Below, piece by piece: positions 1-13,379 of a stretch of DNA of 64,000 nucleotides. Each line of letters begins with the position of its first letter. The first letter of the stretch is position 1. The DNA is from Enoplosus armatus (lineage: Eukaryota > Chordata > Actinopteri > Centrarchiformes > Enoplosidae). The stretch lies in NCBI RefSeq assembly GCF_043641665.1, contig NC_092183.1, forward strand, positions 5,419,501-5,483,500. Reading direction: 5' to 3'. A model generated the notes under the pieces. That model was not told where the DNA came from. It was given only the letters and a program-made list of their open reading frames with translations, and made no database searches. Made by a program: the position numbers and the translations under genes.

Positions 1-1654
1 GGGACGTTTTTTCTGGTACAAAACTGTATATAAAAATTCAGAGCTGCCTATCTTTAATATTCAGGCTTATCAGTTACCTGAACTCCCAGCAATGGAATCC
101 CTAATCTCTACTCAGGGATTGAGAGGACAGCCCATTTCAGACGGTGTGGTGATGAAGGGAAGGGGGCGCTTTTTTTTTTTTTTTTTTACACTCTAATGAA
201 GGCTCCTCAGGCTCCCGCAAGGCACTCGGTTTGATATTCCCCGACAGGCAGAAATACATTAGCCTCTGACTGTCCATTTTCCATTTGACAGCATTACACA
301 GTCAGTCAGTGGCGGGGGGACGGCAGAGGGGATCAGGACCGCCTCAGAAACCCCCACCTTTCACTATATGAATACATAAATAACAAAATCAGAATACAAG
401 TGACCCTTTCTTGGTGTAAAACCCCCAATGATTTATTTGATCAGCAGCAGATAAGGGATGATTTATGATTCATTTTATGCCCACCATATTGGTATGCAGA
501 CCAAGTGATGTTTTTGGTTCACTGGTTACAACCAAAGCTGGGTCATTATAGTGGTGCAGCTCCAGCAGCAGAGCACCAAAAGAGGGAGAGAGAGAGAGAC
601 AATGTATGCACAGGAGTGTGTACGTATCTGCTGGATATTAGTGTGTACTCAGGCTAGAGCTTATCTGGTGCTAATGCATCAACAAGAGCAGGTCCGTCTT
701 CTACCGTTATACATATGATAAAGAAGTAAATAAAATAACTTACATATTTTAAAGACATTGTGACCGGATGAATAAATATATAATTAAAATATAGTTGTAA
801 TAATACCAATAGAATAATAATAATGAACAGAGGTGAGGCTGTTTTGCCTGCACGGACACTTCAAAGACAAAACGTCGTGTCTCCCAAAGGTAGATTTGTT
901 TTTTTCTCTGATCTCCAGCTCGTCTGTGGGAGATGTGACTGTCAGTCAGTCTTTTGCTGACCTTGCTCATGCTGGCACTGTTCCTGCTCTGTTATCTTTC
1001 CCACTCATCAAGGCTGCTGTAAAGCTGCTCAAGATAAGGTTCTGCGGTCATGAGGACCCTTCATCCCCCCTACAGTCTCTTAATCCATCTCTGAAGAAAG
1101 ACAAGGTTGTGTGCTGATATATATGTGTGAGTGTGTGTCTATACAATCTAGGTAAACATAGGCTGCTTTTTTACAAATTGTATTTAATGCATTTTAACAT
1201 TTCAACAATGAATAAATTATTTAAATAGAAACAAGTAAGTCTGTCTTGAAATTGTGCAGAAGAACACAATTCTCGTCATAGAATCCTTAAAATATGATAC
1301 CAGTCTAATTTATGTTACGTGTCAGAGGTCTTCTGTGCTTCGGAAAGTGTCCATTATAAACAGCTCAAACGGCTGCCTTAAGCATCATATTGTAGCTCAG
1401 TTGTTATTGTAGTTGTAGGTAGGTTTAGACTTTAGTCAAGGGCATCACTGATAGTGATGGAAAAAGGTAAAAACACAATATAAATACATTGGTATTATTA
1501 TTTAAAGATATAACAGTCACATACAGATGTTCTTTCCCTATATCATCCATCACAATCAGACTGAGACAGACGGTGGAGAGATAATAAGTAAGAAAAACCC
1601 TGAATGAATAAAGCGTAACAAATGCAGATGTGTCCGTAGGGGACAGAGGGGTTT

Positions 1655-1880
1655 ACTACCCTTGCTGTCCAAAAAGTCCCAAATCTCCTATAGGTGTTCA
1701 GTTGGGTTGAGATCTGGTGACCACACTCTCCACCACCATCATCAAAACACCAAATGAGGGAATATTTTGTGTCATAATGGACATCATCTCTCCAGTAGCA
1801 TCCAGTCACTTGTAAAATCTCTGCCAAGGAGCACTGAAGCTGTTCTGGCCTCTCATGGCCGACCAACAACTTACAAAGAC
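1655..1880. mobile_element. scrambled Tc1/mariner-type transposase relic
   Basis: On the minus strand, about 1655-1725 reads W-S-P-D-L-N-P-T-E-H-L-stop-E-I-W, the conserved block around the third catalytic acidic residue of Tc1-like DDE transposases. Immediately beyond it, from about 1726, the plus strand reads S-P-P-P-S-S-K-H-Q-M-R-E-Y and then, after frameshifts, L-V-K-S-L-P-R-S-T-E-A-V-L-A-S-H-G-R-P. This is the C-terminal tail of the same type of protein. The two pieces lie in opposite orientations and carry stops and frameshifts, so this is a dead, internally inverted fragment. I see no inverted terminal repeats that would define element ends. Confidence 0.7.
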
Positions 1881-3918
1881 ACTTCATGTCGCCTCAACTG
1901 TATTTAAGGGCACTGAAAATGTGTTCCTCTTACCTGACGTTTGTGGGCTTTCTGTCCAGTGACTAATTAATTATCACTGTCAGTGTTAGAGACTGAGAAC
2001 GTAGTCCCAGTGTAAAGAAAGGATTCACAAAACAGGTATGTGTTCATGAAAGTGCATGCTTTTGTTAAGAATTCTATTTTGCTCAGCAATCAGGGGTCAG
2101 TCAATACAGAGGAAATTGACAGCTAGCAGTACCAGAGACAACTGGCATCCATCACTAGTAGGCAACAACTAAAAAGAAGTACAAATATAAAATATAATAA
2201 TGTGCCTCATACTTTTACTTTAACTCTTATAATGTGACAAACAAATTCAGGAACATCAAAAAACATTCCTCACAGTACAGGCAGAGACAAATATTTTTCT
2301 TTGAATGAATGATTGCAGAACTTTCTACAGTGCCAAAGGTGTCACAGTCATACAACTTATTACTATTCAGCACAGATTGAGTGCAAGCAGTGGAAGAGGA
2401 AATAACACTCAGTCCATCTGTGTCAATACTTGGCTGCGAACACATAGTCATAGTGTCACAGAGTCTTTCACAGTGGGGGAGTATCGACCACAGTTACCTG
2501 GGAGAAATGCAGTAGTGAGGGGAGGTTTGGGGAGGGAGGAGGGACAGATTGATTGACAGGACCCATTGAGCAGCTCGATTGAACTACTGCTTTGTCAGGA
2601 GTCCATCCATCAACAGTATATCTGCACATGGGGCGTATCAAGGGCTCCCTGAAAATCGAGAAGAAATTAGGGGTGCCGCACCCATTCGTCTGTCGGTATA
2701 TCACACCTGCTAGCAGGTTTTTATTTTCAATTTGCGCATAAAAAATCTTGAGAAAAAAGTGGGAAAAAACCTCAAAACTGAAAACGCTTGGCTGAGGTGG
2801 AAAAGTTAGTGTGTCGATAAAAGCAAAATGTGACAATTGTGACAGTGCAATAGCAGCAAATTAAGCATGACATGAAATACATGAAGCATGTGACTTAAAC
2901 GTCCACTGCCATATTTCCATCATTTTTTGTACATGTTTCCCCACCATTTAAGGTTTGACTGCTGCTCTTTTAATCATCATCTCGTTACATCCTCTTCTCT
3001 GGCAATAGTAAAATGGCACCTGACTGTTATAGTATCTCGATTAACCAACTCCTACTATTTGCATAACATTAGTGAATGAAAACATGCATAAATTCACTTT
3101 TCCTTCTGCCGACTTTCTGAAAATTCTGTTAATATTTGTGCTACATCTGGATAGCCTTTCCACTCACAACAAGGACACCGGGGTGTCCTTCATGGGTATC
3201 GGGAAAAGCAGATTGACACCAGCTGTTTTCCTCTGACGGCACCTCTGACAGGTCCGTGACTGCCGGAAACCTTTGAGGGCATTGAGGGTGAGAGAGATTT
3301 CACCTTTGTACCTTTAAGTCATTGCAAGTTTGATTCAAAAAAGCAAATTCAGGAGGCTAAAAACAGAATCCTGCAGCCAGAGCGTGCCCATGACAATTAG
3401 AGGGATGGAATATTACTCATGCCTTTTTGAATTTGAAAGACGTTAAATGAGGTATGTTTCTCATTTACATTTTAAAGCGTCGCTTTCACGATGTGTGCAT
3501 GCAGTAGTGCAGGACTCAGGAGTAATCTATCCAAAGACCATAATGAGAAGGATTGTACCCATGATCAGGTAAATTTATTCCAGCATTAATATTCCATACG
3601 ACTACAGGTACAACAATTAATTAATACAATCAAGATAAAACTGACAATTAAATTAAATTAATTCATCACTCCCATTATGAATATCATTAAGTAAGAAATG
3701 AGTGGAAAGTGATATTTAATCAGAAAAGCCACATATTTAAACATGAATGATGCAATAACGTAATGGCATGAGTTTTGTTCTGTTCCATAACAAGACGAGT
3801 GTAGTGAAACTGACAGGTGGACTGCATGCATAATATGAATCAGAACCATCGGCTACAATTCCTGCACTTCTATTTCTTTGGTCACAGTCTGGTGATTCTA
3901 CCTCACTGAGCGAACACA

Positions 3919-3943
3919 TGTGTGTGTGTGTGGGGGGGGGGGG
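3919..3943. repeat. GT microsatellite followed by poly-G
   Basis: A short TG dinucleotide run passes directly into about a dozen G residues. Simple repeat. Confidence 0.9.
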
Positions 3944-5646
3944 CTTGGTAAGAAAGGCTGTGAAAGAAGAATGCATGGCAGGTCAGCATTCAAATCCAGT
4001 TTTCTTCAGATTAATTGTTTAGCCACACAGCAATGTAGTAATGTGCCATTAAGATACTGACACAGGAAGCTGACGGAGCAATACTTGTTTGGTATTCACG
4101 AGGAGACCCAGTGCGGTGAAGTGGGGGAGCTGTTTAGAGCATACAAACACTAGTGAAAATGTGTAAATAAATGCATTTGTGATTGAGATTGAGAGGGAAG
4201 CAGAGAGGCCAGCTGATTGAATGAATAGTACAGAAAACTGACAAGGACTTTCTTATTAAATCAAGTGCTCCCAGCTAGCAACAGCAGTGAAAACATTCTT
4301 AAAAAGAAGCAACGTGCAACTTTTTCCACATTACAGTGAGTACTGAACATTATTAGTCCACCTGTCTTTGACCTTTCTTGACCCGAAGATGATCTGCTTT
4401 TTTCTGCCTGTGTGAATTCACACTTCAGTCAGCTAGATATGCTAGTCACTGACTATACATCAATGCTACTCTGTTTTATAAATACAATTACTGAGATGAA
4501 GCTGCAGAAGGTGGTGAGACAGTTAGTTAGCATGCTGCCCACAAGCTAACATAACCTCGATCTGAGATAGAGAGATAGAGTTTGCACAGTAAAAAGACAA
4601 CTCGCAGCCTGTCATATTCTCAATCTGGTGTATGTCAAACTTGTATGTGTGTTTTGTTTTCTCCTTTCCTTCTTATTAGAAGTGGCTGAGGGGTTCAACA
4701 GTGTCGTCATGCTATAATTTGAGAGATTCTGTTAGAGGCAGGGAACAATAGAATGCAGAAAGAACAGAGTTTTTAGTGAAACTAAACATGCCGGATGAAG
4801 CTTGTTCAAAGAAACACTTTCATTATTTTGTGTTGCGTATTAGCCTCATTCATCATCTTCTCCAGCTCATGTGGTGTCTTACCTCAGCCTTTAGTTAGAT
4901 GCTGTTTCAGGATAGACAACCCATCAAAGTGGGTGACAGGTGTGGGGGTGGAAAATGGACTAACCAACTTATAGAGAGACGGACATGACTGGCAAACACT
5001 TGGCTGACTCATGCTGGAGAGTAACATTGCAGCTTTGAATGAAGGCTGAACGTTTTTAGTCTCTGAAGGCGAGGCCAATGAATGGGCACATCTTTTAATT
5101 ACGTTGTAAAATTCACAAAAAGGATATTTATTCATGTCAAGATGTTTTTATTCACCATATCAATATCATTTAATTTGCAAGACATAATCTATGTTGCAGC
5201 TAATTAACCTGATGTTTACCTCAAGGACACGTCTAACAAATAAAGGCATGAAGGACAGTTTCCCCAGTATCTGTAAACAGATATGTGTGTCTTCCCCTTA
5301 TTCTAAATACATCTGCCAAGTAAACATTTTGTTTTTAATTAGGCAATAAAACATTAGCTTTGCGACTAATATAAAACATGATTGAATGATGTCATAGAAG
5401 TTTTAGGATTAAGCATACATACTGTAGAGTTTGGGATGGATTCTCTGCCAGCTGTAATGGTAGTAATACATGTTGTACTTTTAGTTACTTTTAGTAATAG
5501 TAGTATTCCCAGTGGAACAAGTAGTACTGGCAGGCTACTGGGTACGTGCTAATAGTTCCTGCTGTCGGCATTAAGTATAGTAGGGGAAAGAAAGGAAAAT
5601 GGAAATGAAAAAAGCTGGAATGAGAAGGTAAAGAACAGATGAGCAG

Positions 5647-5647
<1 letters not shown>

Positions 5648-5687
<40 letters not shown>
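5648..5687. repeat. (CA)n microsatellite
   Basis: Uninterrupted CA dinucleotide tract of about 40 bases. Confidence 0.97.
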
Positions 5688-5690
<3 letters not shown>

Positions 5691-8600
5691 CCAGTCACTG
5701 AAGGCTATAGGGGAACAGTGCAAGCTCTTTCTTTATAAAACATTCACAACTTCTCAGCAGTGGGATAGCCAGTAAGACTCTACACTAAAGAGACACTGTA
5801 ACCTTTTCCTATCTGCTCTTGCAGACCTGTCTGAGAGGCCCATTTTCTCAGCGGGGTTCAGTCATGGAGGAGATGGCAGCGGAGGGGAGGGTTTGCCCGG
5901 ATACACTCTTCATCCTGAATGTTACTCACATTATGCTAAAGGGTTTAGCTTGAACCGTCAACGTACCCAAACACACACACACTTCATATCATCTTAGGAA
6001 ACTGCCAGGGCCTGCACATCCCTAGAGATGACTGTGAATAATTGATTTTAACCAGGGAGACGTTTGCATTTTTCCCTCCATTTCCATATAGAGGAGAGTC
6101 TTGAGGAGGTGATTCAATAGTTGACTGATACTTGCAACACTTTGGAAAAGTTAGAGAAAGTATAAATTGTAGGTCTAGGATGTGTCCCTAAGGATGTTAG
6201 GAAATGATGCCAAGTTTTATTAAGAAGTCTTTGGAAATTGTATGAATATTTCTCTACAGGTTGACAGGTTGGGTGTAAATATTTAAAGTAACATGGAGAT
6301 ACCCATGCAATATGCTAAACAGATGACATACACCAGAACCCCTTAAGAAACATGAGTGTTTTTGTGTTTAAGGACTTCCACGGGGACATTTTCTGCCCCC
6401 AGGAACACTAGCGCAAAATAGACAACAAAGAACATTTTTGCCAGTGTCACGGTTATCTAATCAGATTTCACCTCACTCTTAGGGAACTTGGAGTTTGCTT
6501 AACTTTTTTCAAAAGGCTAAATTCCCTTGTGGTTTCTCTTTCCACTGCCGTCAGTGTTGTCTTTCATTTCTGGGTCATGCGAGGGAAAACAGACTCGGGC
6601 GTTTTTGATGTGTCGAAACGGTTCCTGTAGAAAAGGTGTGTAAACACTCGGCAGCTCACTCAGGAGGTAAACATGACGCGGCTTTCTTACCCTAGTTTCC
6701 ACAACTTTGATGTTTGGGAGATGGCATTAACATTCTGGAGGTAGAGCGAGCTCGGTGCTTGTGTTCATCTGATATCCCTCAAACTAGGAGCTTAAGGCAG
6801 AAAAGTCTACCAAGATTTTTTTTGCCCTAAATCCTGAGCGGTTCTCGGATTATTCAGACGCCTCTGGCTGTTGGTAACACGGTCAGTCTGACATCACAGG
6901 GGTTTGTGGGAGAAGCTGGGGGTGAATGTGTGATAGATTTTTAAAAAATGTTGTCTCCTGCATCTGTTCAATATCATTACATCGGGAGTGGTCTCAGTCC
7001 TTTGGCTCTGCAAGGACTAATGGGAATCCAAATCATTTAAAATGTGATTGATGCACTCTTAATGGAACATTAAGTTCCATAAAATGGCTGGGGGATAGCC
7101 CCGCACTGGCCAGCAGCACAGGCTTTCTGGTTTTAATGAGCAGTGGTCTGGGTGATATATGCACAGAGTTATCTTTGCATTTAAAACTGCTCACAGAGCA
7201 CTGTAGCAGTTAGCTTGGGCTCATTTCCCCTCAAACACGGCAGCAGCGCTGAGGTGCCCATTTGTCCAATAACCAATAATTAATAAAAGGTTGATCAAAT
7301 ACTGGAGACTGTTTTTATTTTACCGTGAAGGAGACTTTAAACTACAGAAACGTCCTCAAGGCAGTTAAAGTGATCTGGCCTCCTTGGATCACGCTATATA
7401 CAATAGCCCCAGTGATTACTGCACGGCCCAGGGTGTCTTATTTTCCAGCCCTGCTGCCAAGAATATTGATTGTTGATCAGAGTCCTTTCTATGCATTCCT
7501 GTCTCCAGTCAAAATGCAGGCAAGGTTCCTGAGATCCTGAAATGGTTCCTGGGCCCATGAAAAAGTATTGGTTAGGGAAAGATTATGATTGGGCTTTTGA
7601 AAAGGTGAACATTAATTGCATGTCAAAAGTCTGGTCAATCTGCCATCCCAAACTTCACACCTTAACTTCCCGCGTCTCTCCATAAAGGGCATAGTACTTT
7701 TTGAATTGGCACTGGACGTAAATTGTGACGTCCAATATGGACATAATTTGGAAGAGATACTCGGTTTATTATTTCCTCATTCTGTTTTTATCTTATCGTT
7801 CATTGTTTGTGGGATTTCTTGATGCTTTTACGATGCTCATTTAATGATTTCATCTGCCAGATATTTCCCAGTCTTCCTGCCTGTCAGGGACTGTCAAGTC
7901 TGTCAGTTTTTTATGTGTGCTTTGTTGAATCCCTCTGGTGACTTTTATAGTCCTCAATCATAAGTCAACCTTGTCAAATGAACAAGGTTCCTAATTGTGC
8001 CCAGGAACAGCACCTGAACACAAGTCATATATTTTATCATATATCAGCTGAAGAAATTTTATTTTGGAAAAACAACGAACATTTACTTTACAGAAGTAAG
8101 GAGTTGTTCATCTTTTCAGCGCATATAAGCACCGATCAATGGATGTGATTCAGGTGTTAGCTGTATGCCCAATATGAAAATCAAAACTAGAATTAATACA
8201 ATTTGCCAGACATGAATATAAAGGCATAATAGCAGACATACACTATTTTGAATGATGCCATTCTGCTTGTTCAAAGTCAAAATACTGCAATCTCTTTTTT
8301 GCCTTCCCTCACAACAGTAGCTCAAACACCCTCAAAGTTCCAGGCTCCTACAAAGGCTTGCACGGTTTTTAGTTGGAAGATCAAGAGCCTGTTACCACAG
8401 GGAGGAACCAGCCTGCATCTGTTTGCCACCAGGGGTTGCTGTTTCGTTTCTTCCCCAAATAAAAAGGTTTTCTGTGCTTCCAAATCCAATCTTTTTTTTC
8501 CTCCTACACCTCCTCCCGGCGGAAGATCCCCAAATAGCAAAGCAGCACTTCAAACAGGCACCGACATCCTCTGAAAACCATCGACAGGGTCCAGCTTGGG

Positions 8601-9420
8601 GCTGCCCGGCGAGGAAAGGAGGAAGGAAAGAAAGGAGGGCGTATCGTGGTTATAAACACAAGCCAAAACACGGAGGGAATACATGTTTGGGCCCGCAGTG
8701 CAGCTTATGTTGATCCTGCAGCTTCATTCAGAGGCGGATTCCGCGCAGGCGCCCACTGGCATCTGTAATTCCCTCATAGACTGGAACTCCTCTTCCCACA
8801 GCCAGAAACTTTTAAGAATGGCAGCACCAGGCCAGGCATGTTTTGTAGAGGAAAGAGGCATAATCTGAAAGGAGGGATGATGCCAGTTCTCCCAACAGAG
8901 GATGTCTGGATGTGTAATGGGACTGGGGGATGGTGGAGTGATCCAAGGTAGAGCTTAGTCAGACTTTTCTCAGCATTTCAGACTCCCAAAACATACTTCT
9001 TGTCATTGCTTGTAAATGCATCACTTAACAACGTTAACTAGTTGTAATACAGAGCTTTAATGACATAAGTCTGTTCAGGGGTTCGTGAAATGGCCACATC
9101 TGTCTTTCCCGTTCCTCCCAAACGGAGAGGAAAAGCTTTTTCCTCCATCTATCCCCTTTAGTCTCCAGCTCTCTCTGGCTCCATAATCCTGGAGCAGCTC
9201 GATGGACTTGCAGTATGGGCCATTATTCACTCCAGTACTTTTCCTCTGTGCTGGTCAATAGCCAAGGATGTAGTCAGAATTGAAAAGGTTTATTTGTTCC
9301 ACGGGGCCAGACAGATCTGACCACAGGGGAAGCATCACAACAAGCCCTCATCTTATGGACTCTATAGCTTTATTTCCTGAGAAATGAGAAAGAAAATGTC
9401 CACATATACCATATACCATT

Positions 9421-9440
9421 CTATATATATATATATATAT
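9421..9440. repeat. (TA)n microsatellite
   Basis: Pure TA alternation, followed after a CC by a short AC run. Confidence 0.9.
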
Positions 9441-10039
9441 CCACACACACATATGGATTTATTTTTATTTTTTTTGTTGTCCCAGCAATTCGGATGTTGT
9501 TAATTATTTTGAATTATGGTAAATCCTCAGAAGTAATAACTTCTGGCAGATAGCCTCATGTGAAGCTGCAGTCTTTTTCTCCCTTTGCCTTTAATCTGCA
9601 ACAATTCAATCAGGCCGTTTATGCGGGTACCTGAGCTCTTCTCTGTGCTTTGTCCTTGTTACAATCTCATCAAGATTTTCTCTTTGCTTATCTGAGGATG
9701 AGATTTGGGGGGGAAATGAAGCAAGAGGGTGAGGATTTCAGGTTTTCCCGATCCCGATGTCACATTTTAAAACCGTCATTCTGAGCTCTTCTGTCAAGCC
9801 AAGTCGTCATTAGAAATCAGCCGAGCGTGAAGGTACAAGCCATATACCCTTAATTTAATTCAGACTAAGTAAAAAATAAGAAGACATACTTTTAATTGTA
9901 ATTTGTTTGGGATTTTAATTGTTGGTAGGCACAACAATGAAACATGTTGACATTATTTACTCACTCTCAAATTTCATTAAAAGCAGCACCAATCAACATT
10001 TTTACATTGACAATGAAAAGAATGACTTGGTTTAGTGTG

Positions 10040-10420
10040 AAAGGAGTAACTGGTAATGATGAATCCACAGAAAATTATCACCCAACTCTGCACTTCCCCT
10101 CAGCTGGAGAGTTTTAGTGTCTTTCAGCTCGTTGTTTTGGTCTTACAGGCCATAACGTTGCTGTTTTGGTTCCCTCTCACCGCTCTCATCAGCCTTGTTT
10201 GCACCTGCAGCAGGCAGCGGTTTTTAACCAAAAATCCACTGTACGCTACCTGCCCAGCACCAAACGGCAGACAAAGTTAACAAAGTCAGCTGGTGAACAT
10301 GGAGCATTTTAGCGAGCTAAAGAGCCAAACATGGCCCTCAGGAGTTGGTGGAGTAAAAAGGAGTGTGAATATTGGACGGGTGGCCAGACACATGTTTCTT
10401 AGTGTCTGCTTGATGTGTAA
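10040..10420 (+). repeat. teleost interspersed repeat, family A copy 1
   Basis: This segment shares ordered blocks with 24990-25300 and with the reverse complement of about 61400-61800. The blocks include a CTCACCGCTC stretch, GCAGCAGGCAGC, AGCTGGTGAACAT, GAGCATTTTAG, AGCTAAAGAGCCA and CTCAGGAGTTGGTGGAG. Three diverged copies in 64 kb indicate an interspersed repeat. There is no coding potential beyond a chance 74-codon frame. The block order resembles a repeat I recall as common in perciform genomes, probably a nonautonomous DNA element; the class is inferred. Confidence 0.65.
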
Positions 10421-11739
10421 ATGGTGTAAACAGCGGTTTGCCAACATTATAAAAGCTAACAGCTAAATTCAGTCGTGTTCCTTGTCAAGAAAGGGGAAAG
10501 ACTGGATGACAGGCCATCTCGTCAGACAAGACAGTCTTGATCTTATTGATTTGTTTATGCAACAAAGTGCACACTTTTATTGAAATCATTGGCAAAATTA
10601 TTCAAATGATAAATTCTGCGGCACAAGTAGTTCTGCACTTCTTAGTCAATAATAAATGATGCAGAAGTAGCTTTTTAGTGATTTTTCAGAGACTATAAGC
10701 ACTTGAATACACAATGAGCTTTAGGCTCATATTTAAAACTTTCAGTCTTGGAAAGAGGAACTTATGAGCAGATGAAAGCGGCAAGACTCTTTCGCCAGAC
10801 TGCTGTAGGGTGATGCATGGTGAGTGAGGGAAATCTAGGATTTAATGAGGGAAATATTGGATTCTTGAATCCACAGTGTAATCATTTGGCTTCAGAACAC
10901 TTGGATCATGCTGCTGAACTGTTTGGGGTAATTTGCTGGTCATTTCTTTTGCACTTTTGGAACTCAAAAGATATCAGCTGATTCAGACTTCCACCTGCTG
11001 AGTTAATGTGGATATTAAAACTTGGTTTTTAGATTTACTTGATTAGCATCATTAGTAATTCAAATATAATTCTAGTCCATAAATGTATGTATTTTGTTTT
11101 CAGGTGGATATCACTAAGTCCTCTTACACATTCTTTCATCTGCAGTCACAGCAGCATTTAGTGTCCAAACAACAGAGTGGGAAGGCACTGGGGAGGCAGG
11201 ATCAGCTGCCATCTAGTGCCAGCCTCACCTCTGACATACATACAACGTGTATAACCCGAATCTGAGACCTTAAACTAGCAGGGGGTAATCATTAAACATT
11301 TCCAGCGACAAAAGAGCCCTGTGACGCATTGGAGTCTGAACACTGCAGCTATTCGATTCTGAAAGTGGTCTGACCTTCAAAGTTTCCTCCTGTTGAGAGG
11401 GCCTTAGGTAGACTGTTTTTGCGGAAATAAAAAGGTGCCGCATGTCACCCGAGGATACAAAGTTGGTGGTGCCCTTTTGTGTCGGCGGTTGTTGGACACT
11501 GCTGACACTGTCAGACTGACCAATGGTCTGTTGAGCATTAGAAAATGCCAGCCAGCACAGTGGATGTTTTCGTGTGTGGAGAATGTTGCAACTCAGTGTC
11601 CGGGTAAAGGTGGAATTCTGGAGATGTTAAAAGTGTTTTTCAGGGGTGATATAAACAATTCGGACATTACAGATTGTAGCTGTCATATGTGACATAGGTA
11701 AACTACCCAAATCCCTGCAGTAGGACACCAACTTTTCCT

Positions 11740-12250
11740 GGGTGGTCTTATATTTCATGAGAACCTTTATGAGAAATGCTCATAAGGACGAAGTTTCAGA
11801 AGTCTGCTATTTCAGTTTGAGGTCTCAGAGACCACAGCTGGAAAACATGCTTGAATATGTCTTTAAGCTCTTTTTCTGTGAATGGTGTTGACGGTACCTT
11901 TCAGGTAGCATTACCCTCCCAAATCCCAAATAAGTCTATAAGTCTAAGGTAGTTTGTTCACATAAGGTCTAACAGGGAGCTAAGTTTTATCACTGTGAAG
12001 ATAACATATTGCATATTTCTGTGAAGTACTTTTTGACAAACAGGAGGAATATTTATTTGTTCATGTAAAGCCCACATAACATGTAAAACAAGAGATATTT
12101 CCTTATTTGGATTAATAACACTGCTTTATTTTCACCTTTATCAAATGTAGAAGGGCTAAAACTTCAGTCCTTTTCTACATTATTCTTATAGGTCTGTTGG
12201 AACAATGAAGAAGTAAAGGCAGTCTAAAGAAAAACACAAACACACACTTT
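11740..12250 (+). repeat. old interspersed repeat, family E copy 1
   Basis: It aligns by eye with 16800-17370. Shared blocks in the same order include AAGTCTGCTA, CTCAGCTGTAAAACATG (one copy slightly altered), GTGATTGGTGTTG/GTGAATGGTGTTG, TCTAACAGGGAG, a CATGTAAAGCCCACATA-like block and GAAGAAGTAAAGGC. No protein is encoded. The two copies lie in the same orientation about 5 kb apart, on either side of cabp7 exon 1. Confidence 0.6.
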
Positions 12251-13163
12251 GTTCCCCAAAACAGATCCATACACCTGTTAAATAACATGTCTTGTCAAGA
12301 TACAGCCAGGACACCACTATAGTTTATGGACAATAGTTTTATCCACAAAGCAAAAAAAAGCAAAATCATGAAGGAAACATAAACACAGTGGATGGAGGCC
12401 CCCCCCCCAAAAAAAAAAATCTCACCGTAGGGCCCCAAGAAGGCCACGGCTGGCCCTGAAAGAAATGTCTGAAACCTACTGGAAACCAGACTCCCATCAA
12501 AAGACAGATACATGTCAGGTTATTACCAAGAAGACCGCACCTGGTCATCAAACATTCAAGTAGCTCCATTCAGCGCCGCCCTACTACATCTTACGCCAAA
12601 CTGCTTAGCCAACCATGTCAATTGAAAAGTACAACCCTTCATTTCAGTTGGGTCGCTCTGCACAGATAGTGAAACGAAAAGTGAGACGATACGAGTGAGA
12701 CACAGACAGATAGACAGACAGTTAGAAAGAGTCTTTACTTATGGTGGAAGTTTACATCACTGCAGCAGCACAGGAATGAACCACACTGTACAAAGTGTGT
12801 GCAGATGATGAGACAGAAAGCTAGAGGGAATTATAACTAATTTTAACTGTCTCCCATCTTCTCTCTCAGAAAAATACTTCCTACTGTAATGCACCTCAGT
12901 CCAAACCAGCAGTAGATGCAGTTTTCTGTCAAAACTGCAAATGCATAATGCACAATAGTGGCTGGTCATCCGCCTTATGGATTAAAATGGAAGCTAGTGG
13001 CGTTGCAGGGCATTAATTCTTCTTACAGCTTCGCAGTAGGAGGAAACCAACCATAGACCTACCACACTTAGTCATCAATCACACTTTATGGTTTTAGCCT
13101 AGAATCGGTGAGCAACCGGAATGCGCGCGAGGAGAGTAATTGAACAAAAAGAAAGAGAGACAG

Positions 13164-13313
13164 AGAGGGAGGGAGGGAGGGAGGGAGGGAGGGAGGGGTG
13201 TTATTCGTGGGGATTGCCTACACCCATACAGAGTGTGTGTATGTGCGGACGCATGTATGAGAGAGACAGAGTGACGGGGGTGAGGTGGGAGAGAGAGAGA
13301 GAGAGAGAGAGAG
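13164..13313 (+). repeat. GGGA and GA simple repeats upstream of cabp7
   Basis: A (GAGG/GGGA)n run at about 13164-13197 and a (GA)n run at 13289-13313 lie less than 1 kb upstream of the cabp7 start codon, next to the GC-richer stretch that probably holds its promoter and 5' UTR. Purine-only tracts near promoters can influence nucleosome positioning or bind GAGA-type factors; that role is only a possibility here. Confidence 0.85.
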
Positions 13314-13379
13314 ACTACATATCAGATCCACACAGAGAGCTTCCTTTCACAAAAACACTCCTTTACTCCTCCAACTGAA

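Larger units (their letters stand above)
1..13090. other. intergenic region upstream of cabp7
   Basis: I recognise no exon in this stretch. The open frames are short and lack recognisable domains; for example, the frame at 833-1117 matches no family I know. The region is AT-rich and holds a poly-T run (170-187), a GT/G run (3919-3943), a CA tract (5648-5687), a TA tract (9421-9440), a Tc1-type relic (about 1655-1880), and interspersed repeat copies near 10.04-10.42 kb and 11.74-12.25 kb. It could contain distal cabp7 enhancers or conserved noncoding elements, but these cannot be told from a single sequence. Confidence 0.6.

Noticed and set aside
833..1117. 94-codon plus-strand open frame
   Set aside because: No recognisable domain, no clear splice context and no repeat of its composition elsewhere; it is what chance gives in 64 kb.
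8248..8713. Overlapping open frames on both strands
   Set aside because: Low-complexity Pro/Lys-rich translations with no family match and no consistent exon boundaries.
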